A DNA stretch of 64,000 nt from Neopestalotiopsis rosae (taxonomy: Eukaryota; Ascomycota; Sordariomycetes; Amphisphaeriales; Sporocadaceae). Every line of letters begins with the position of its first letter. Positions within the stretch are counted from its first letter, which is position 1. Below the pieces are notes generated by a model. It did no database searches and was not told the origin of the DNA. It saw only the letters and a list, made by a program, of their open reading frames with translations. The translations under genes and the position numbers were made by a program. Positions 33,261 through 44,574 of the stretch are shown one piece after another. The stretch is taken from positions 186,001 through 250,000 of the forward strand of contig JALGAS010000010.1 of the NCBI GenBank assembly GCA_023078685.1, in the 5' to 3' direction.

Positions 33261-35788
33261 ATGAGACTATCCACTCTTTCGAGTCCCAAGGCTCTGTCAG
33301 CCCTCGCCTTGGCACTTCTTTTCTCGGCCGAATTGGCTCAGGCACGACCTGATCCAAAGATATACTCCAAGACGGAGTGGTCGCACAACCGCGGCAATAA
33401 GGTTGCGCGCACCGCCATTCGCCGAGCCCTTGAGAAGCACTCGTTCAATGAGACTATTGTGAGCCCTGGGTTCAACGGAGTCACCCCGTATGAGACCACG
33501 GCCCCGTACGAAAATGTCTGGGGTGGGCTGGCGGATGAAGAGGCTGCTTCTGTCATTGCCTGGTTGTTCGCTCAGCCTGCACTTAATCTGACGGTCTCTG
33601 AGAATGCCACAAACTGGGATAATTCCATGCAAGTTCACTCCTGACCCCAGATTGAAGTCGGTCGAGCCCTGACTAATTACCTTTTAACAGTGTCCTTATT
33701 GAGTTACAAGTCCCCAACAAGACCGACGTACTCGCTCACATTGACGGGGGCGCCGAGGCACCAGCTCGCTATGCGCACGTCGTCGTCGACACGCGTGCTA
33801 CCGTCGATCCATACTTCCAGGACCTCCTCGTCGGTCCACTGCCTATCGACAATGCCACCACGACCTACCAACCCTTGGACTTCCCGCTCACGCGCAAGAC
33901 CGAGGGCAAGATCCGGAATCTGGCCGCAGACGAGGCCCGGCTGTACCCGGACTGGCTCTGGGTCGTCAGCGCCCAGGTGGCCGACATCACTCTGGACCTC
34001 TGGAACGCCACGGCCCTGGGCCTCGAAAACGACACCCTGGCCATCCACGGCATCGACCCCATGTGGCAAGACGACGGCCGCGTCGTGCGCTGGGACTGCT
34101 TTTCCTTTTACCCGGCGGGCGAGTTCGATACCTCGACGCTGCTGCCGACGGGCCTGTACTTCAAGAGCGACGTGACGGGCCGCGACTCGAGCGAGTGGAA
34201 AGTCCTGGGCTGGCTCTACGACGACCAGTACTTTGAGACCACCGAGGCCTTTCGCGCCGCGTACTGGAGCGGCACCCTGCCGCCCATGCCAGTCAACGTC
34301 GAGGGCGCCTGGGCCCGCACCGACCCCATCATCGACCCGGTCGCCGGTCCCCTTCCCTACGACACGAGTTACCCGCCGACCATGATTGCGCCCGCGGGCG
34401 CGCGGTTCGCCGTCGACGCCGAGCGCAAGTACGTCGAGTGGATGGGTTTCAGCTTTTTCATTGGCTTCTCGCGCGACAATGGCATGGCCCTGTACGACAT
34501 CCGCTACAAGGGCGAGCGCATCCTGTATGAGATCGGCCTGCAGGAGGCGTTGGCGCATTACGCTGCGAGCGATCCCGTGCAGTCGGGCGTTGCGTACCTG
34601 GATTCGTACTATGGCTTTGGCCCCTATGCCTTCGAGCTCGTGCCCGAGTACGACTGTCCCGCCTACGCCACGTATCTGAACTCGACCTTTTACGTCGACG
34701 AGACGACGCATACGCACTTGAACAGCATTTGTCTGTTCGAGTACACGGCGGACTACCCTGTCCAGCGTCACAGTACGTCCAACTACGTGAGCGCCACCAA
34801 GAATACGTACTTTGCCGTCCGGTCAGTCTCGACAGTTGGCAACTACGATTACATGTTTACTTACAGTTTCTTTCTGGACGGTTCCATATCCGTCGAGGTC
34901 CGGGCCTCGGGGTACATCCAAGCCACGTACTCCACGACGGGCTCCGAGGACTACGGCTTCAAGATCCAGCAGGCGCTCAGCGGCAGCATGCACGACCACG
35001 TCTTAAACTTCAAGGCCGACTTCGACATTGCCGGGACCGACAACACGGTCCAGCTCGTGACCAACGTCCCCGTCTCGCGCGTGTACCCGTGGTCCGACGG
35101 CAAGGTCCGAAACACCATGCAGGTGCAGAAGGCCTTGATCGAGGACGAGTCCGCGTCCCGCTTCAACTGGGCGCCCAACTCGGCGCAGCAGGTCCTGGTC
35201 GTGAACCAGGACCAGCCGAACCAATGGGGCGAGTACAGAGGCTACCGCGTCGCGCCCATGTCTGGCGGCCTGCACTTGACCGTCGAGAACTCGAGCAACT
35301 TGGTCAACGCGGCGCACTGGGCCGAGTACGATATCCAGGTTACCAGACAACACGATTACGAGCCCAGGTCTGCACACCCGTACGCTTCGCAAGACTTGTA
35401 TAACCCTCCCATTGACTTCTCCGAGTTCTTCAACGGCGAGAGCCTGAACCAAAAGGACTTGGTCATGTGGCTTAACCTGGGCATGCACCACGTGCCCAAC
35501 ACGGGAGATTTGCCCAACTCCATATTCACCGTCGCTCACGCCGGAGCAATCTTCTCACCGAGCAACTATTTCGATACCGATCAGAGCCGGCAGACAGTGA
35601 ACCAGGTGCGCATCAACTACGCCGATGGGGCCGCAGCCGAGGTACAGACTTTTGGTCAGAAGGACGATTCTTTTGAGCTCGACTTTACACCGGTTGAGAA
35701 CGATCTTTGGCAATACAAGGGCGACGTGGTGGTTCGCAAGTTTCCTTTCGATCCTAACAACCCCTATTTCGAGACGGACGGCGAATAA
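33261..35788 (+). CDS. Secreted copper amine oxidase (TPQ-dependent)
   Basis: Oxidises primary amines to aldehydes, ammonia and hydrogen peroxide with copper and topaquinone. Exons 33261-33628 and 33691-35788 give 821 residues. The intron has a GC donor (CCAT|GCAAGT) and AG acceptor; no GT donor keeps the frame. An N-terminal signal peptide ends near residue 28 (AELAQA|RPDPK). Catalytic base is D427 (YLDSYYGFG). Topaquinone precursor is Y508 in GNYDYMF. Copper ligands are H557 and H559 (MHDHVLNF) and probably H723 (HHVPNTGDLP), spaced as in the family. N-glycosylation sequons are present. Secreted fungal members serve in using amines as nitrogen source. A long GC-rich antisense frame (33704-34771) is a shadow of this gene. 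Confidence 0.95.
33629..33690 (+). other. GC-AG intron of the amine oxidase gene
   Basis: The 62-nt intron starts GCAAGT and ends TTAACAG. The GT 5 bases into it (CAA|GTTCAC) would force the next exon into a frame that stops after three codons, so the GC donor is the only one that keeps the protein intact. Confidence 0.8.
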
Positions 35789-36834
35789 GATCTCATTACT
35801 GAGTAATATATGACTTATCCTGGGCTAGAAGGGCAGAGCATAAGATTTTAGACTCGAGTGGATTTCAAAATTGAGGGGAGGACTTACTACTAGAAATTAA
35901 TCCGTACTACCTTATATCACCAAACGCGTTGCCAAGGTAGATGAGTGAACTCGATGTCGAGGTCGACACTGTACGACTTGAGAGTAAATGATTCGTTTGA
36001 TAATTGACAATTTCAAGATTAACGATTGAAACAGTTACTGCACACCGCAGAGATCGTCCCCATCACCTCAAATTCATTGAACCGTAATACTTTTGATTGG
36101 GGGATAAGGTGAGCCGTTTTTATTTTTGTCAACCGCTACCAAATATGATGTATTATGAAGCCCGGCAAGATGTCTCTAAGGCCAACCACTTGGTTGGACA
36201 CATCCAGTCCGTCTTCGAGCAAGGGGTCGCGAGCAGCTGTTCTACCACTGGGAGTAACAGCGTTCGACCACCAGGAGTCCAGAGTCTTCAACACGACCGA
36301 TCGATGACGCAAATTGTGCCAAATCTCGACCTTCCGTGTTCAATGAGATACTCCTCACATATCTCGTGACACATGACCCAGAGGGTTGGAGCTTTCAAGC
36401 TACCATTCATGACCCTCAACCTGTTTAAACATATCCATTCTCTTTTTACAGCAACTCTTGCTGGGCTCACTAGGCTGGAGCTTTCAAGCTACCAAAGGAC
36501 CTGTTCACCATCTCTCTCTCTCGTGCATGCCAAAGCCATACCCTTTCGTCTCCTCGTGTCGCGGTGAATCTCGTGTGGTATAAGGGGGGAAACGGTGATG
36601 TTAATGCAGAAGTTGTGATGCGTGTCGCTGGGGGTAATTCGGTGTTGTGATCTACTTCATTGATCCGAAAGGATTGGTGTGGAATAGTCGCCAGACCAGC
36701 GTGCAAAAAATAATGATACAGCGCACTCGGATATGCACCGCTCGGGATGAGGCGCGCAGTCGTCTTTAGTGACCACTCATCGCGTGCATCCACGATGCCA
36801 CCACAAAAAGCCAGGGGGAAAACGCAGAGTTCCT
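35789..36834. other. Convergent spacer, amine oxidase / importin alpha, with 19-bp direct repeat
   Basis: No gene is seen in these 1046 bp. A 19-bp exact repeat (TGGAGCTTTCAAGCTACCA) lies at 36387-36405 and 36476-36494, 89 bp apart, with an inverted core (AGCTT-TC-AAGCT). Confidence 0.55.
36387..36494. repeat. Pair of 19-bp direct repeats with inverted core
   Basis: TGGAGCTTTCAAGCTACCA occurs at 36387-36405 and 36476-36494. Within each, AGCTT and AAGCT are inverted around TC. The flanks differ, so it is not part of a longer duplication. Confidence 0.85.
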
Positions 36835-38840
36835 CTACATGTCCATGGAGTCACCTCCGTTGGCGAAGTTGAAACCACCCTGGGCGCCGTTGGTGCCGAA
36901 GCCAAAGGTTCCGTTAGCGCCTTGGGCCTGAGGAGCCATACCCTCATCGGCGTTCTCGTCCTCGTCGGAGAAGTACTTCTCGATAATGTTGTACGACTTC
37001 ATGTAGATCTCCTCGTTCGCATTGGTCTGGCAGTCGTGGATCTTCTCCATACCACCGCACTCCTCGATGAAGAGGGCGTAACGGTTGATCGACTCGGGAC
37101 CATCGCCAGCGGCCTGCTTGTCCAGATCGCCAACCTTCAGGATGTTCTCAAGGCCATCGAGAGCAACTTGGATGATCTTGTTGTCGGGGCAGCTGAGGAG
37201 GTCGCAAAGCGGGCGAATGCAGTTCTGGGAAACCAGGTATCGGATTTGTTCGGGCTTCTGCAGACCGCCACTGGTAGCGTTGCTGATGGCCCAGCAAGCC
37301 TCCTTTCTCGTCTTAAGGTCGCCGTTCGACAACAGGTGGATCAAAGGTGGGATGATGTTGGCGTCAATGACGGACTGGATCTGCTGGCTGTTGCCGGCAG
37401 TGATGTTCGAGATCGTCCAGCAGGCCTCCTTTCGGATTCCGTCCTTGTTGGAGCTCAGCAGAGACAAGAGGCAGGGCAGAGCACCACAGTTGATGATGAC
37501 CTGGGTTTGAACGTCGTCACCGGTCACGATGTTACCAACTGAGCGCAAAGCGGGGGTCTGAACGGATGTCGAGGCGTGCATCAGCAGCTCTACGAGACGG
37601 CGAGGGATGCCGGCCTCAATGACAGCCTGGATCTTGTCGTTGGAACCGTCGCTGAGGTAGGAAATGGCCCAGCAGGCATCGATCAGAACCTCGTCGTCCA
37701 GGGAGTAAACAAGCTTGGCAAGAACAGGCAGAGCAGGAGCAATCTGAGTAAAACGCGATCAGTAAAAAATTCCCACAAGGAGGCAAGATATCACATCCGG
37801 ATTGACATACCGTGTTCCAGTCAGGCTGGGGAGTCTTGCCCCGGCAGAAGTTGCTCAGAGTCCAAGTAGCGTTTCTGAGCATGCTGAGCTTGCGGCTGTC
37901 TCCCAAGAGGGCGAGCAGCGGCTTGAGTGCGCCGCAGCTCAGGACATAGTCTCGGCACGAGGGGCTGTCACCAGCAATGTTACCGAGAGCCCAGACGGCC
38001 TGCTCGCGGACATCGGGCTCGGGGCTGCCCAACAGCTCAACAAAGATGGGGACAGCACCGGCCTCGATGACGACCTGGGTTTGTGTGGCAGATCCAGAGG
38101 CGATGTTGGTCAAAGCCCAAGCAGCCTCGAACTGGACTAGGGTGTGCGGGGAGCGCAGGAACTCGACGAATCGGGAAACGACGCCAGTCTTGATAACTTC
38201 CTCGATGGGAGGGTTGCGCTCCTTGGACAGAAGCTTTCTGAACTTGGTAGTGGCCTGAATCTGAAGATCGATTTGTTCCGAGAAGACACCCTGGCACATC
38301 TGAGGCAGGTCCTCGTTGAGCTATAGCGCCATCTTGGTTAGCGCATGATGACCATTTCGAGGTTGCGAGTGGCGGAGAGGCTATATGATCAAGGTTTGAG
38401 TTGATTGTGGGGATGAGGAATGTGCAAAAAATTGAATAGCTTGTGTGTCATCATAGCCACTCGTGGGAGACAGCAGAGGAAAGCTTCATTTTTTGGAGGT
38501 GGAATGGCAGTGGGGACCTTGGGCAAAAACATGCGACGGCGGATAGCAGAGCCGAAAGGCAGCTATGGGAAAGCGCATCGGGATTATCAATAAGACTATA
38601 ACATACCTGAGACTCAGAGGGAGCGGTATCATCGTCGCTGTCGGGGGCAGCGCCCAGAGAAGCACCAGGTCGCTGGTCACCGGAGCCGATACCACGACGC
38701 TTGGCCAAGTTCTCCTCTCGCTTGGCTTTTCTGATCTCGACCTGCTGCTCTTCGCGGCGACGTCGGAGCTCGTCAGGCTTGAAGGTGTTCTTCGCCTTGA
38801 ACTGAGTTCGGCGATGCTCGGGGATGTACCGGTCAGCCAT
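36835..38840 (-). CDS. SRP1: Importin alpha (karyopherin alpha, Srp1)
   Basis: Adaptor that binds nuclear localisation signals and hands cargo to importin beta. Exons 38607-38840, 37811-38320 and 36835-37743 join to 550 residues, the usual length. Residues 1-60 form the basic importin-beta-binding domain ([33 protein letters not shown]). About ten armadillo repeats follow, with the conserved W-x3-N pairs ([43 protein letters not shown]). The C terminus is acidic then Gly/Asn-rich. The first intron (38321-38606, 286 nt) is much longer than others here; joining across it gives the family sequence [11 protein letters not shown] directly, so no exon seems missing. Confidence 0.97.
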
Positions 38841-40768
38841 GGTTGCGATGTGATGTTGCGCGATGCAGATGCGACAAAACCTGAGCCAGCCAGATGCTGA
38901 AGAAGGGAAGAGTTGGTAGTGGTGGTTTGGATCTGGGAGGTGGCAGTAATTTGTTTTTGCTGGATGCCCAGGAGACCCTTAAAAGGCGGGGTGGTTTGTT
39001 TTGATTAGCGACGGAACGGGCCTAGAGAAATTGATGAAGGAAGAATTCTTCTCAAGTGGAGACAATCAGGTAGACTTGTGAAGTAATACTTGTCTCGGTG
39101 TGCTGATTTTTTATTTCTGTGGTTTATAATGGCTCAGAAAAAAAAAGAGGCCCGTAGACGGTTGGTTGGAATGGATGGTAGTAAATGTAGGAAGGGAAAG
39201 AAAAAATGACTCCAAGCGCTGCAAGGCGAAATTATGATTGAGGGGAAAGCCGCAGCGGCAGTGCGCATTCAGCGAGTGCAGTCACCACGACTCAACTAGG
39301 TAATGTACGGTAGGAACCCAGGTGATGGGTGCATCAGTGCTGTAACCTGTAGGTTGCTGCAACAGATATCGACAAAAGGTTAGGTACCTTGATCTACACA
39401 GTACCTGGGCGGGGGGCTCTGCCCAATCAGTATCATGTTGCAGGTGCTCTTCTACAGAGTGCTACTTGATTGTCTGAATGCTTGCTCTTCAGCCCTTGTC
39501 TGCTCTTTACACAGTAACAAGCAAGCAAGCATGTTTAGCACTCACTTGCTCTTCTCTTTCCATCGTCTTCGATGACCTCAAAAGAGGCGATGAACCCTCT
39601 TCAATACACATAGTTCACTACGCACTCTGAAGAGGTGTGGAGACGACGAGACGAGCCGTTGCTGAGCACAGAATTAGATGGTGGCAACCTGGAACGTGGG
39701 AAGCCCCGCGCATAATGGAAAACCTGAAAAACTGCTGCGAAATTCCATTTGACCAAGCTCAAGACCTGCCTCTAGTGCCTGTTACTGAGCGAGACACAGA
39801 ATGCATGGAGATGAGACTATTCTCCTCATGGATCGCAATGTGTTCTTACATGTATCTTCTAGTTTTCTGCTATGTAGCTGACACGGCATTTCCCTTTTGC
39901 TTGGAGCTGAGGTGCATTCTCTTCCCCTCCGAATTAAACTATTTGCTGGGTAATCAACCACCTAGTCACTGGAGCTATTCAAACCTGTCGACTCAGACAA
40001 AGACAATCCCCAGTCCACATTCGCCTCCAGGAACAACTATGTTTACATACTAGCTACCCTGCAACAAGCCATCCTGTGTCCAGTGCTCTATCTGCCAAAC
40101 AAGAAAATAGGAACCCACCAGCTGCAGCAGAAAATCTTTGTGCAAAGAATCTCAAGAGTCCAGACTATGACGCTGGACGGCTGTCTCCATTGACACGTGC
40201 CAAACTCAACCCGACCTGGAAAAACCAGAGTGCAAATCGGAAAACCACCCCCACCTTGAACTTCGCTTGGCCTCTTTTCTCTTCATGCGGTTTAAATCGA
40301 GCGGAGCGCACAGGCCAACCGATCTGCCCCTCCTCTCGAACCAGACCCGAATCAAAATGGGGACCCCTTACCCAGTGCCCTGTGCTCGCCTGGGCAAAGC
40401 CGGGCTGTGCTGTGGTGCCTGCCCTGCCTGCCCTGCCAGTGCCTGCCTTGCTTTGCGTGCGAGACCTCTCTAGGGGCCGCCGCCACCCTTGTCTGGCGGG
40501 ATGCTGAATCTGCCCTATCAGTGAAACGTGATTTGGCGCTGCCGTCGTGACACCTGTCAGCCAGCTAGCACCCGCCAGAACTGCAGAAAGTCGCGTCTAA
40601 CCACTTTAATGAAGACGCGTTAAGCACCTGTCTGTATAGAGCATTCATTATTCACACAAGGTTCGAGTACAACCACTGACTGCCATGTGCAGTCGACAAG
40701 ACCGCGGTCAGAGTCTCCTCGTGCCATTCTCAGTACGCGGCGCCATTTAAGGAGCTGACACCACAAAA
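38841..40768. other. Divergent spacer, importin alpha / POT1
   Basis: No gene is supported in these 1928 bp, though both promoters lie here. Simple repeats include AAGCAAGCAAGC near 39520 and a CCTGCCTGC-rich stretch at about 40420-40450. Plus-strand frames at 39637-40053 and 40076-40507 have no recognisable domain. Confidence 0.5.
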
Positions 40769-42867
40769 ATGTCCCAATATGGGCGTCCCAGCTCTCGCCG
40801 CCACGCAGAAGAAAAGAGCCTCCCTGAGGGTATTGTCAGCATCAGTGACATCCTTGATGGAGTTCGTGGTCAGGAGAATCATACTAACCTTGTCAATGTC
40901 ATTGGTATGGTAACGAGCTTCCGAGCACCAATATCAACCAGGGGATCAGGTAATATTTCTAATCATTTCTTAAGATGAACAGCCTTTGACTAACATGAAC
41001 ACAAGACTGGAAATCCTGCTTGACCCTCCAAGACAGGTCCACCGAGGACAGTTACACCAGCATAGATTTCAACATATTTCGACCCGAGAATGAACACCCT
41101 CAGGTAGGAGCTGGCGACGTCGTCTTGGTCACCAGGGCCAAGGTGGACAAGTGGCGTGGTACCTGCCTATGCACTGAAAGCGGAAAGTCGACAGAGATCA
41201 TTGTCTTCCCGGCCGCTGCGATCCCGAGGCCTCCAAATACAGCCCTATTCGCGCAAAAGAAGACCAGGGCGAAAACGTCCAGGACACCAACACATGCAGA
41301 GTGTGAATATGTCTCGTGGATGTTCCACTCAAGCAACAAGACCACGCTGCCAACGTCGGAGGACTTTCAAAGAGAAACTGAGCGTTCTCTTAAAGTTAAG
41401 GACAGGTTTGGCCTCCTCAAAGATGTGCAGGATGGAAGGTTTTACGACCTTGTGGTCCAGATTGTTAAACAGCCATACGATGTATATGAGAGGACTACCA
41501 TTTGGATCACTGATTATACAGAGCACAAGGATTTCTTCAACTTTGCTTGGGACGGAAATGACATGCCTGGCGGCCAGGACGGCGACCCCTTTGGCTATAT
41601 TCATGCTCGAACAGTCGAGGAATCTCGCAGTTGGCCTGGCCCATTCGGAAAACGGACAATGCAAGTCAGCTGTTTTGAACCACACGCTTCGTACATTCGG
41701 CAGAACATCAAGGCGGGCGATTGGGTCAGATTGAAAAACCTCCAGACCAAATTCGGCCGCAATGGCAACAACATGGAAGGATTCCTGCGAGAAGACCGAA
41801 ACAGCTTCAGCGGGAGGAAGACTGTCGAGATACTCGATCTACACGCCGACCCCCCAGACGAGCTGCTCAAGGAAGCCATTCGCCGGAAACGCGACTATGA
41901 AAAGACGGTCAAGCAGCAAAAGAAGACGTTTGCCGCCAACAACGGAAACAGCAACAACAGCAAGCGGAAAGCAGATCAGCAGGAGGACGACACCAAACCC
42001 AACGCCAAGCAGCGCCGCAATGCAAAGAGGGCCGCCAAGAACAAGCAGCTCGTCGAGGCGGAGAACAAGAGGGAAGGCATGCTCGGGCTCAACGAGCTCA
42101 TCAAGAGCGCGAGCCTCGACGAGCCGGTGTTCCCGCTCTCGACCATTCTCGAGCGGGTCTCGTTGACAACCAGTATCGACGGCGAGCAGGTGGAAATGAC
42201 GCTGCCCTTTACCAATGCCAAGTACCGCGCGCACGTACGCGTAGTCGATTACCGGCCGCGTAAGCTCCATAATTTCGCCGCTTGGCGAAAAGTTACCGAG
42301 TACGACATGCTCGACGACGGAGAATCCGATCCGGACTCTGGAGATGAAGACGACATGGGCATGACTGCCTACGCGGGAAGGAAAAGTTGGGAATGGCGAT
42401 TCGCCCTCCAGCTCGAAGAGGCGGGGCCGAATGCTGGCAAGGATGGTGCACCGCTCAAACGCCTCTGGGCCGTGGTGAATAACTCGGAAGCTCAGTTTCT
42501 CACCAACATGGACGCGTGCGACCTTCTTGCGAATCCGGAAGAGCTGTCTCAGCTGTCGGAACAGCTCTTCAAACTCTGGGGCAATCTCCAGGAATACAAG
42601 GAGCAAGAGTCCAAGGCGCAGAGCCAATCCCGCAAACGGTTGGCTGCTAATCAGGCGCCTCCCGACAGCTCAGACGACGAAAGCGAAACGAGGCGGCAAA
42701 ACGATGCACCAAATCAGGTCGCGACGGGTATATCGAATAAGCCTTTCGCCTGTTGCTTACGCCAATACGGCATTGAAGTGAGCGAGAGCGACCCTAGGAA
42801 ATGCAATGCTGGTAATGGTAAGCGATATGAGCGGATGTTTGGTCTTTTTGGAACAAGAATAAGTTGA
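40769..42867 (+). CDS. POT1: Telomere end-binding protein Pot1
   Basis: Pot1 caps chromosome ends by binding the single-stranded G-rich overhang. Exons 40769-40949 and 41006-42867 give 680 residues. The first OB fold (Telo_bind) spans about residues 17-165, from PEGIVSISDILDGVRGQ through VNVIGMVTSFRAPISTRGSG, DWKSCLTLQD and VLVTRAKVDKWRG. The second OB fold is at about 200-330 (FYDLVVQIVKQPYDVYER, IKAGDWVRLKNLQTKF). A Lys-rich linker at about 345-410 (KRKADQQEDD, KQRRNAKRAAKNKQ) separates it from a C-terminal region that should bind shelterin partners. The call rests on the first OB fold; the C-terminal half is less conserved. Confidence 0.88.
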
Positions 42868-43365
42868 TGCCTTCGATACCAGAGTCAATGGATATGCGTG
42901 TTTTTGTATTGATACCGGGCCCTAGTTCAACGTGTCAAAGTTGGCCCCTGAAATAGAGAATTATGATAATGAATTATGATAATATGATTTGCAGTCTGTC
43001 CGCACATGGTCTGCATATCTGATTTATTGATTCAGAATATCAAGTCAAACTTTGTTTAAAGACACACGCAGTCCCATTTCGATAAATACTGCCTCCTTGT
43101 TGCTTGAAACGAGCTACGCGGAATGAAGCACATATATCTATAAAGATCACAGCTTTGCAGCCTCGCTAAATTCGCTCTAAGTATGACAAATTCCAATACT
43201 CCATGAAGCAGCTTCCACTCCAGATTTAACATCATCTCCACTTGGCCGTGAAACATTTGTTCATTCTCAAATCAAGGATATAGAGCAGCGTGTAGAAAAC
43301 TCCAGTTTCTCGGGGCTGTCTGTTTTTCGATGCTTGTTCGCCCCTTTCTGCCTGCTTTCAGGTAT
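42868..43365. other. Convergent spacer, POT1 / DUF3431 gene
   Basis: These 498 bp hold two 3' ends. An AT-rich direct repeat (AATTATGATAAT type) is seen near 42958-42981. No gene. Confidence 0.5.
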
Positions 43366-44574
43366 CTAGTAGATCATTGGGGCATCGTTGATATAGAGGT
43401 TGCCCAGTTCAGCCTGCGATCGACTGGCGGCCTTTTCGACTCTGCCCCTATCCATGGCAGTACGTAGGCGGCGGTCCAGCTCGACGCCAAGCTCGGCAAT
43501 ACGCTCCTTTTCGCGGGCAGCACGCTGGGGGTCCCAAAGCTCGAGCCAAAAGCCACGTCGGGCCACCATGTCGTGGCGTTGCTTCCAGAGCTGGTGAAAG
43601 TTGTCCTTGTCGCCCTGGTCCGCGAAGCAGACGCCGTACATGCGGCAAAACGTCTTCCACTCGACGGGGCAATCGGTTGCTTGCCGCTTGAATAGGAAAC
43701 TCCACATGTGTTCCCAGATCCGTCCGGTAATGTAATCGGTCAAGTCCGTCTCGACAAACCAGCGCATGGCGCGCGCATAGACGGCGCGGTCGCGGCTGCG
43801 TATTGCTTCGCGTGTCACGGCGAATTGGGAGCAGCATGGTCCACCCAGGGTCTCCGGGACCTCGATCTGGTCGCCAAAGACGGCCTTGAAGGCGGGAATC
43901 ATCCACGGCTCCTCCGGCTTCTTCTTAAAAGCCCTGCCGTGTGTGGCAGTATGCGTTGTATTAATCCAATCGGGACAAGCGCCATGCCAGCTGACGCGCA
44001 GGTTGGCGTAGCCACGGTCGACCACGGCCTCAAAGTCTAGATTAGACAGAGTGAAGAGCATTGATGACCAGAGCTCTGCATCGCTGTGCCAGGTCCTCTC
44101 TTGTGCGTGGACGAAAATGGTCACGTCAGGCAGCTCATCATAGAAATCGTGCATGTAGGTGAGGTACATGAGAGCCTCGCGGCCTTTGGCGACAGGCGGA
44201 TGATAGGACGCCTTGGGGTCGTCGGATACGTAGCGTATGATATTGAAATTAGGGATTTGTAGGTGGTGCGTCCAAGAAATGTCTTCCTTACGGATGGTGG
44301 CGACGACGAGGTTGACCGACAGGTTACTCCCATGGCTGTACGGATACTCGGCGAGATCAACAGGACCCAAACGCTCCTCGTCCTTTGGCGTGTTTGCAAC
44401 GATAATTTCGGCTTGTTTGGCATTGGCGACACGAATTAGTTCATTGCGCAACGCCGGGAGGATGTGGTACAGCCACATGATCATGGATGGCAGCAGAACA
44501 AGAGCAACCAGAAAGTTCTTCTTTGTCAGGGCCGTAAGGGCAATGAGCCCACAACGGGAATGCACCATAATCAT
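43366..44574 (-). CDS. DUF3431 family protein, membrane-anchored
   Basis: An intronless 402-residue protein of a fungal family with no known activity. One hydrophobic segment near residues 20-42 (FLVALVLLPSMIMWLYHIL) after a basic lead suggests a type II membrane anchor with the rest in the secretory lumen. The DUF3431 core starts near residue 85 (VNLVVATIRKEDISW), with YVSDDP, KGREALMYLTYMHDFYDELPD, and FVHAQERTWHSDAELW. Later stretches are GPCCSQFAVTREAIRSR and DYITGRIWEHMWSFLF. The DDP and HAQ motifs recall nucleotide-sugar glycosyltransferases, which is a guess only. The start is the first ATG; a second Met two residues on is equally possible. Confidence 0.88.
   Translation of the reverse strand: MIMVHSRCGLIALTALTKKNFLVALVLLPSMIMWLYHILPALRNELIRVANAKQAEIIVANTPKDEERLGPVDLAEYPYSHGSNLSVNLVVATIRKEDISWTHHLQIPNFNIIRYVSDDPKASYHPPVAKGREALMYLTYMHDFYDELPDVTIFVHAQERTWHSDAELWSSMLFTLSNLDFEAVVDRGYANLRVSWHGACPDWINTTHTATHGRAFKKKPEEPWMIPAFKAVFGDQIEVPETLGGPCCSQFAVTREAIRSRDRAVYARAMRWFVETDLTDYITGRIWEHMWSFLFKRQATDCPVEWKTFCRMYGVCFADQGDKDNFHQLWKQRHDMVARRGFWLELWDPQRAAREKERIAELGVELDRRLRTAMDRGRVEKAASRSQAELGNLYINDAPMIY

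Noticed and set aside
33704..34771. Open minus-strand frame of 355 codons
   Set aside because: Antisense to the amine oxidase, whose frame holds all catalytic residues. The antisense protein is Arg/Val-rich with no domain, a result of GC-rich third positions.
38321..38606. Hidden exon inside the long importin alpha intron
   Set aside because: Joining the flanking exons gives the known family sequence with no gap.
41839..42627. Open minus-strand frame of 262 codons
   Set aside because: Antisense to POT1, hydrophobic and Leu-rich without domain; a codon-bias shadow.
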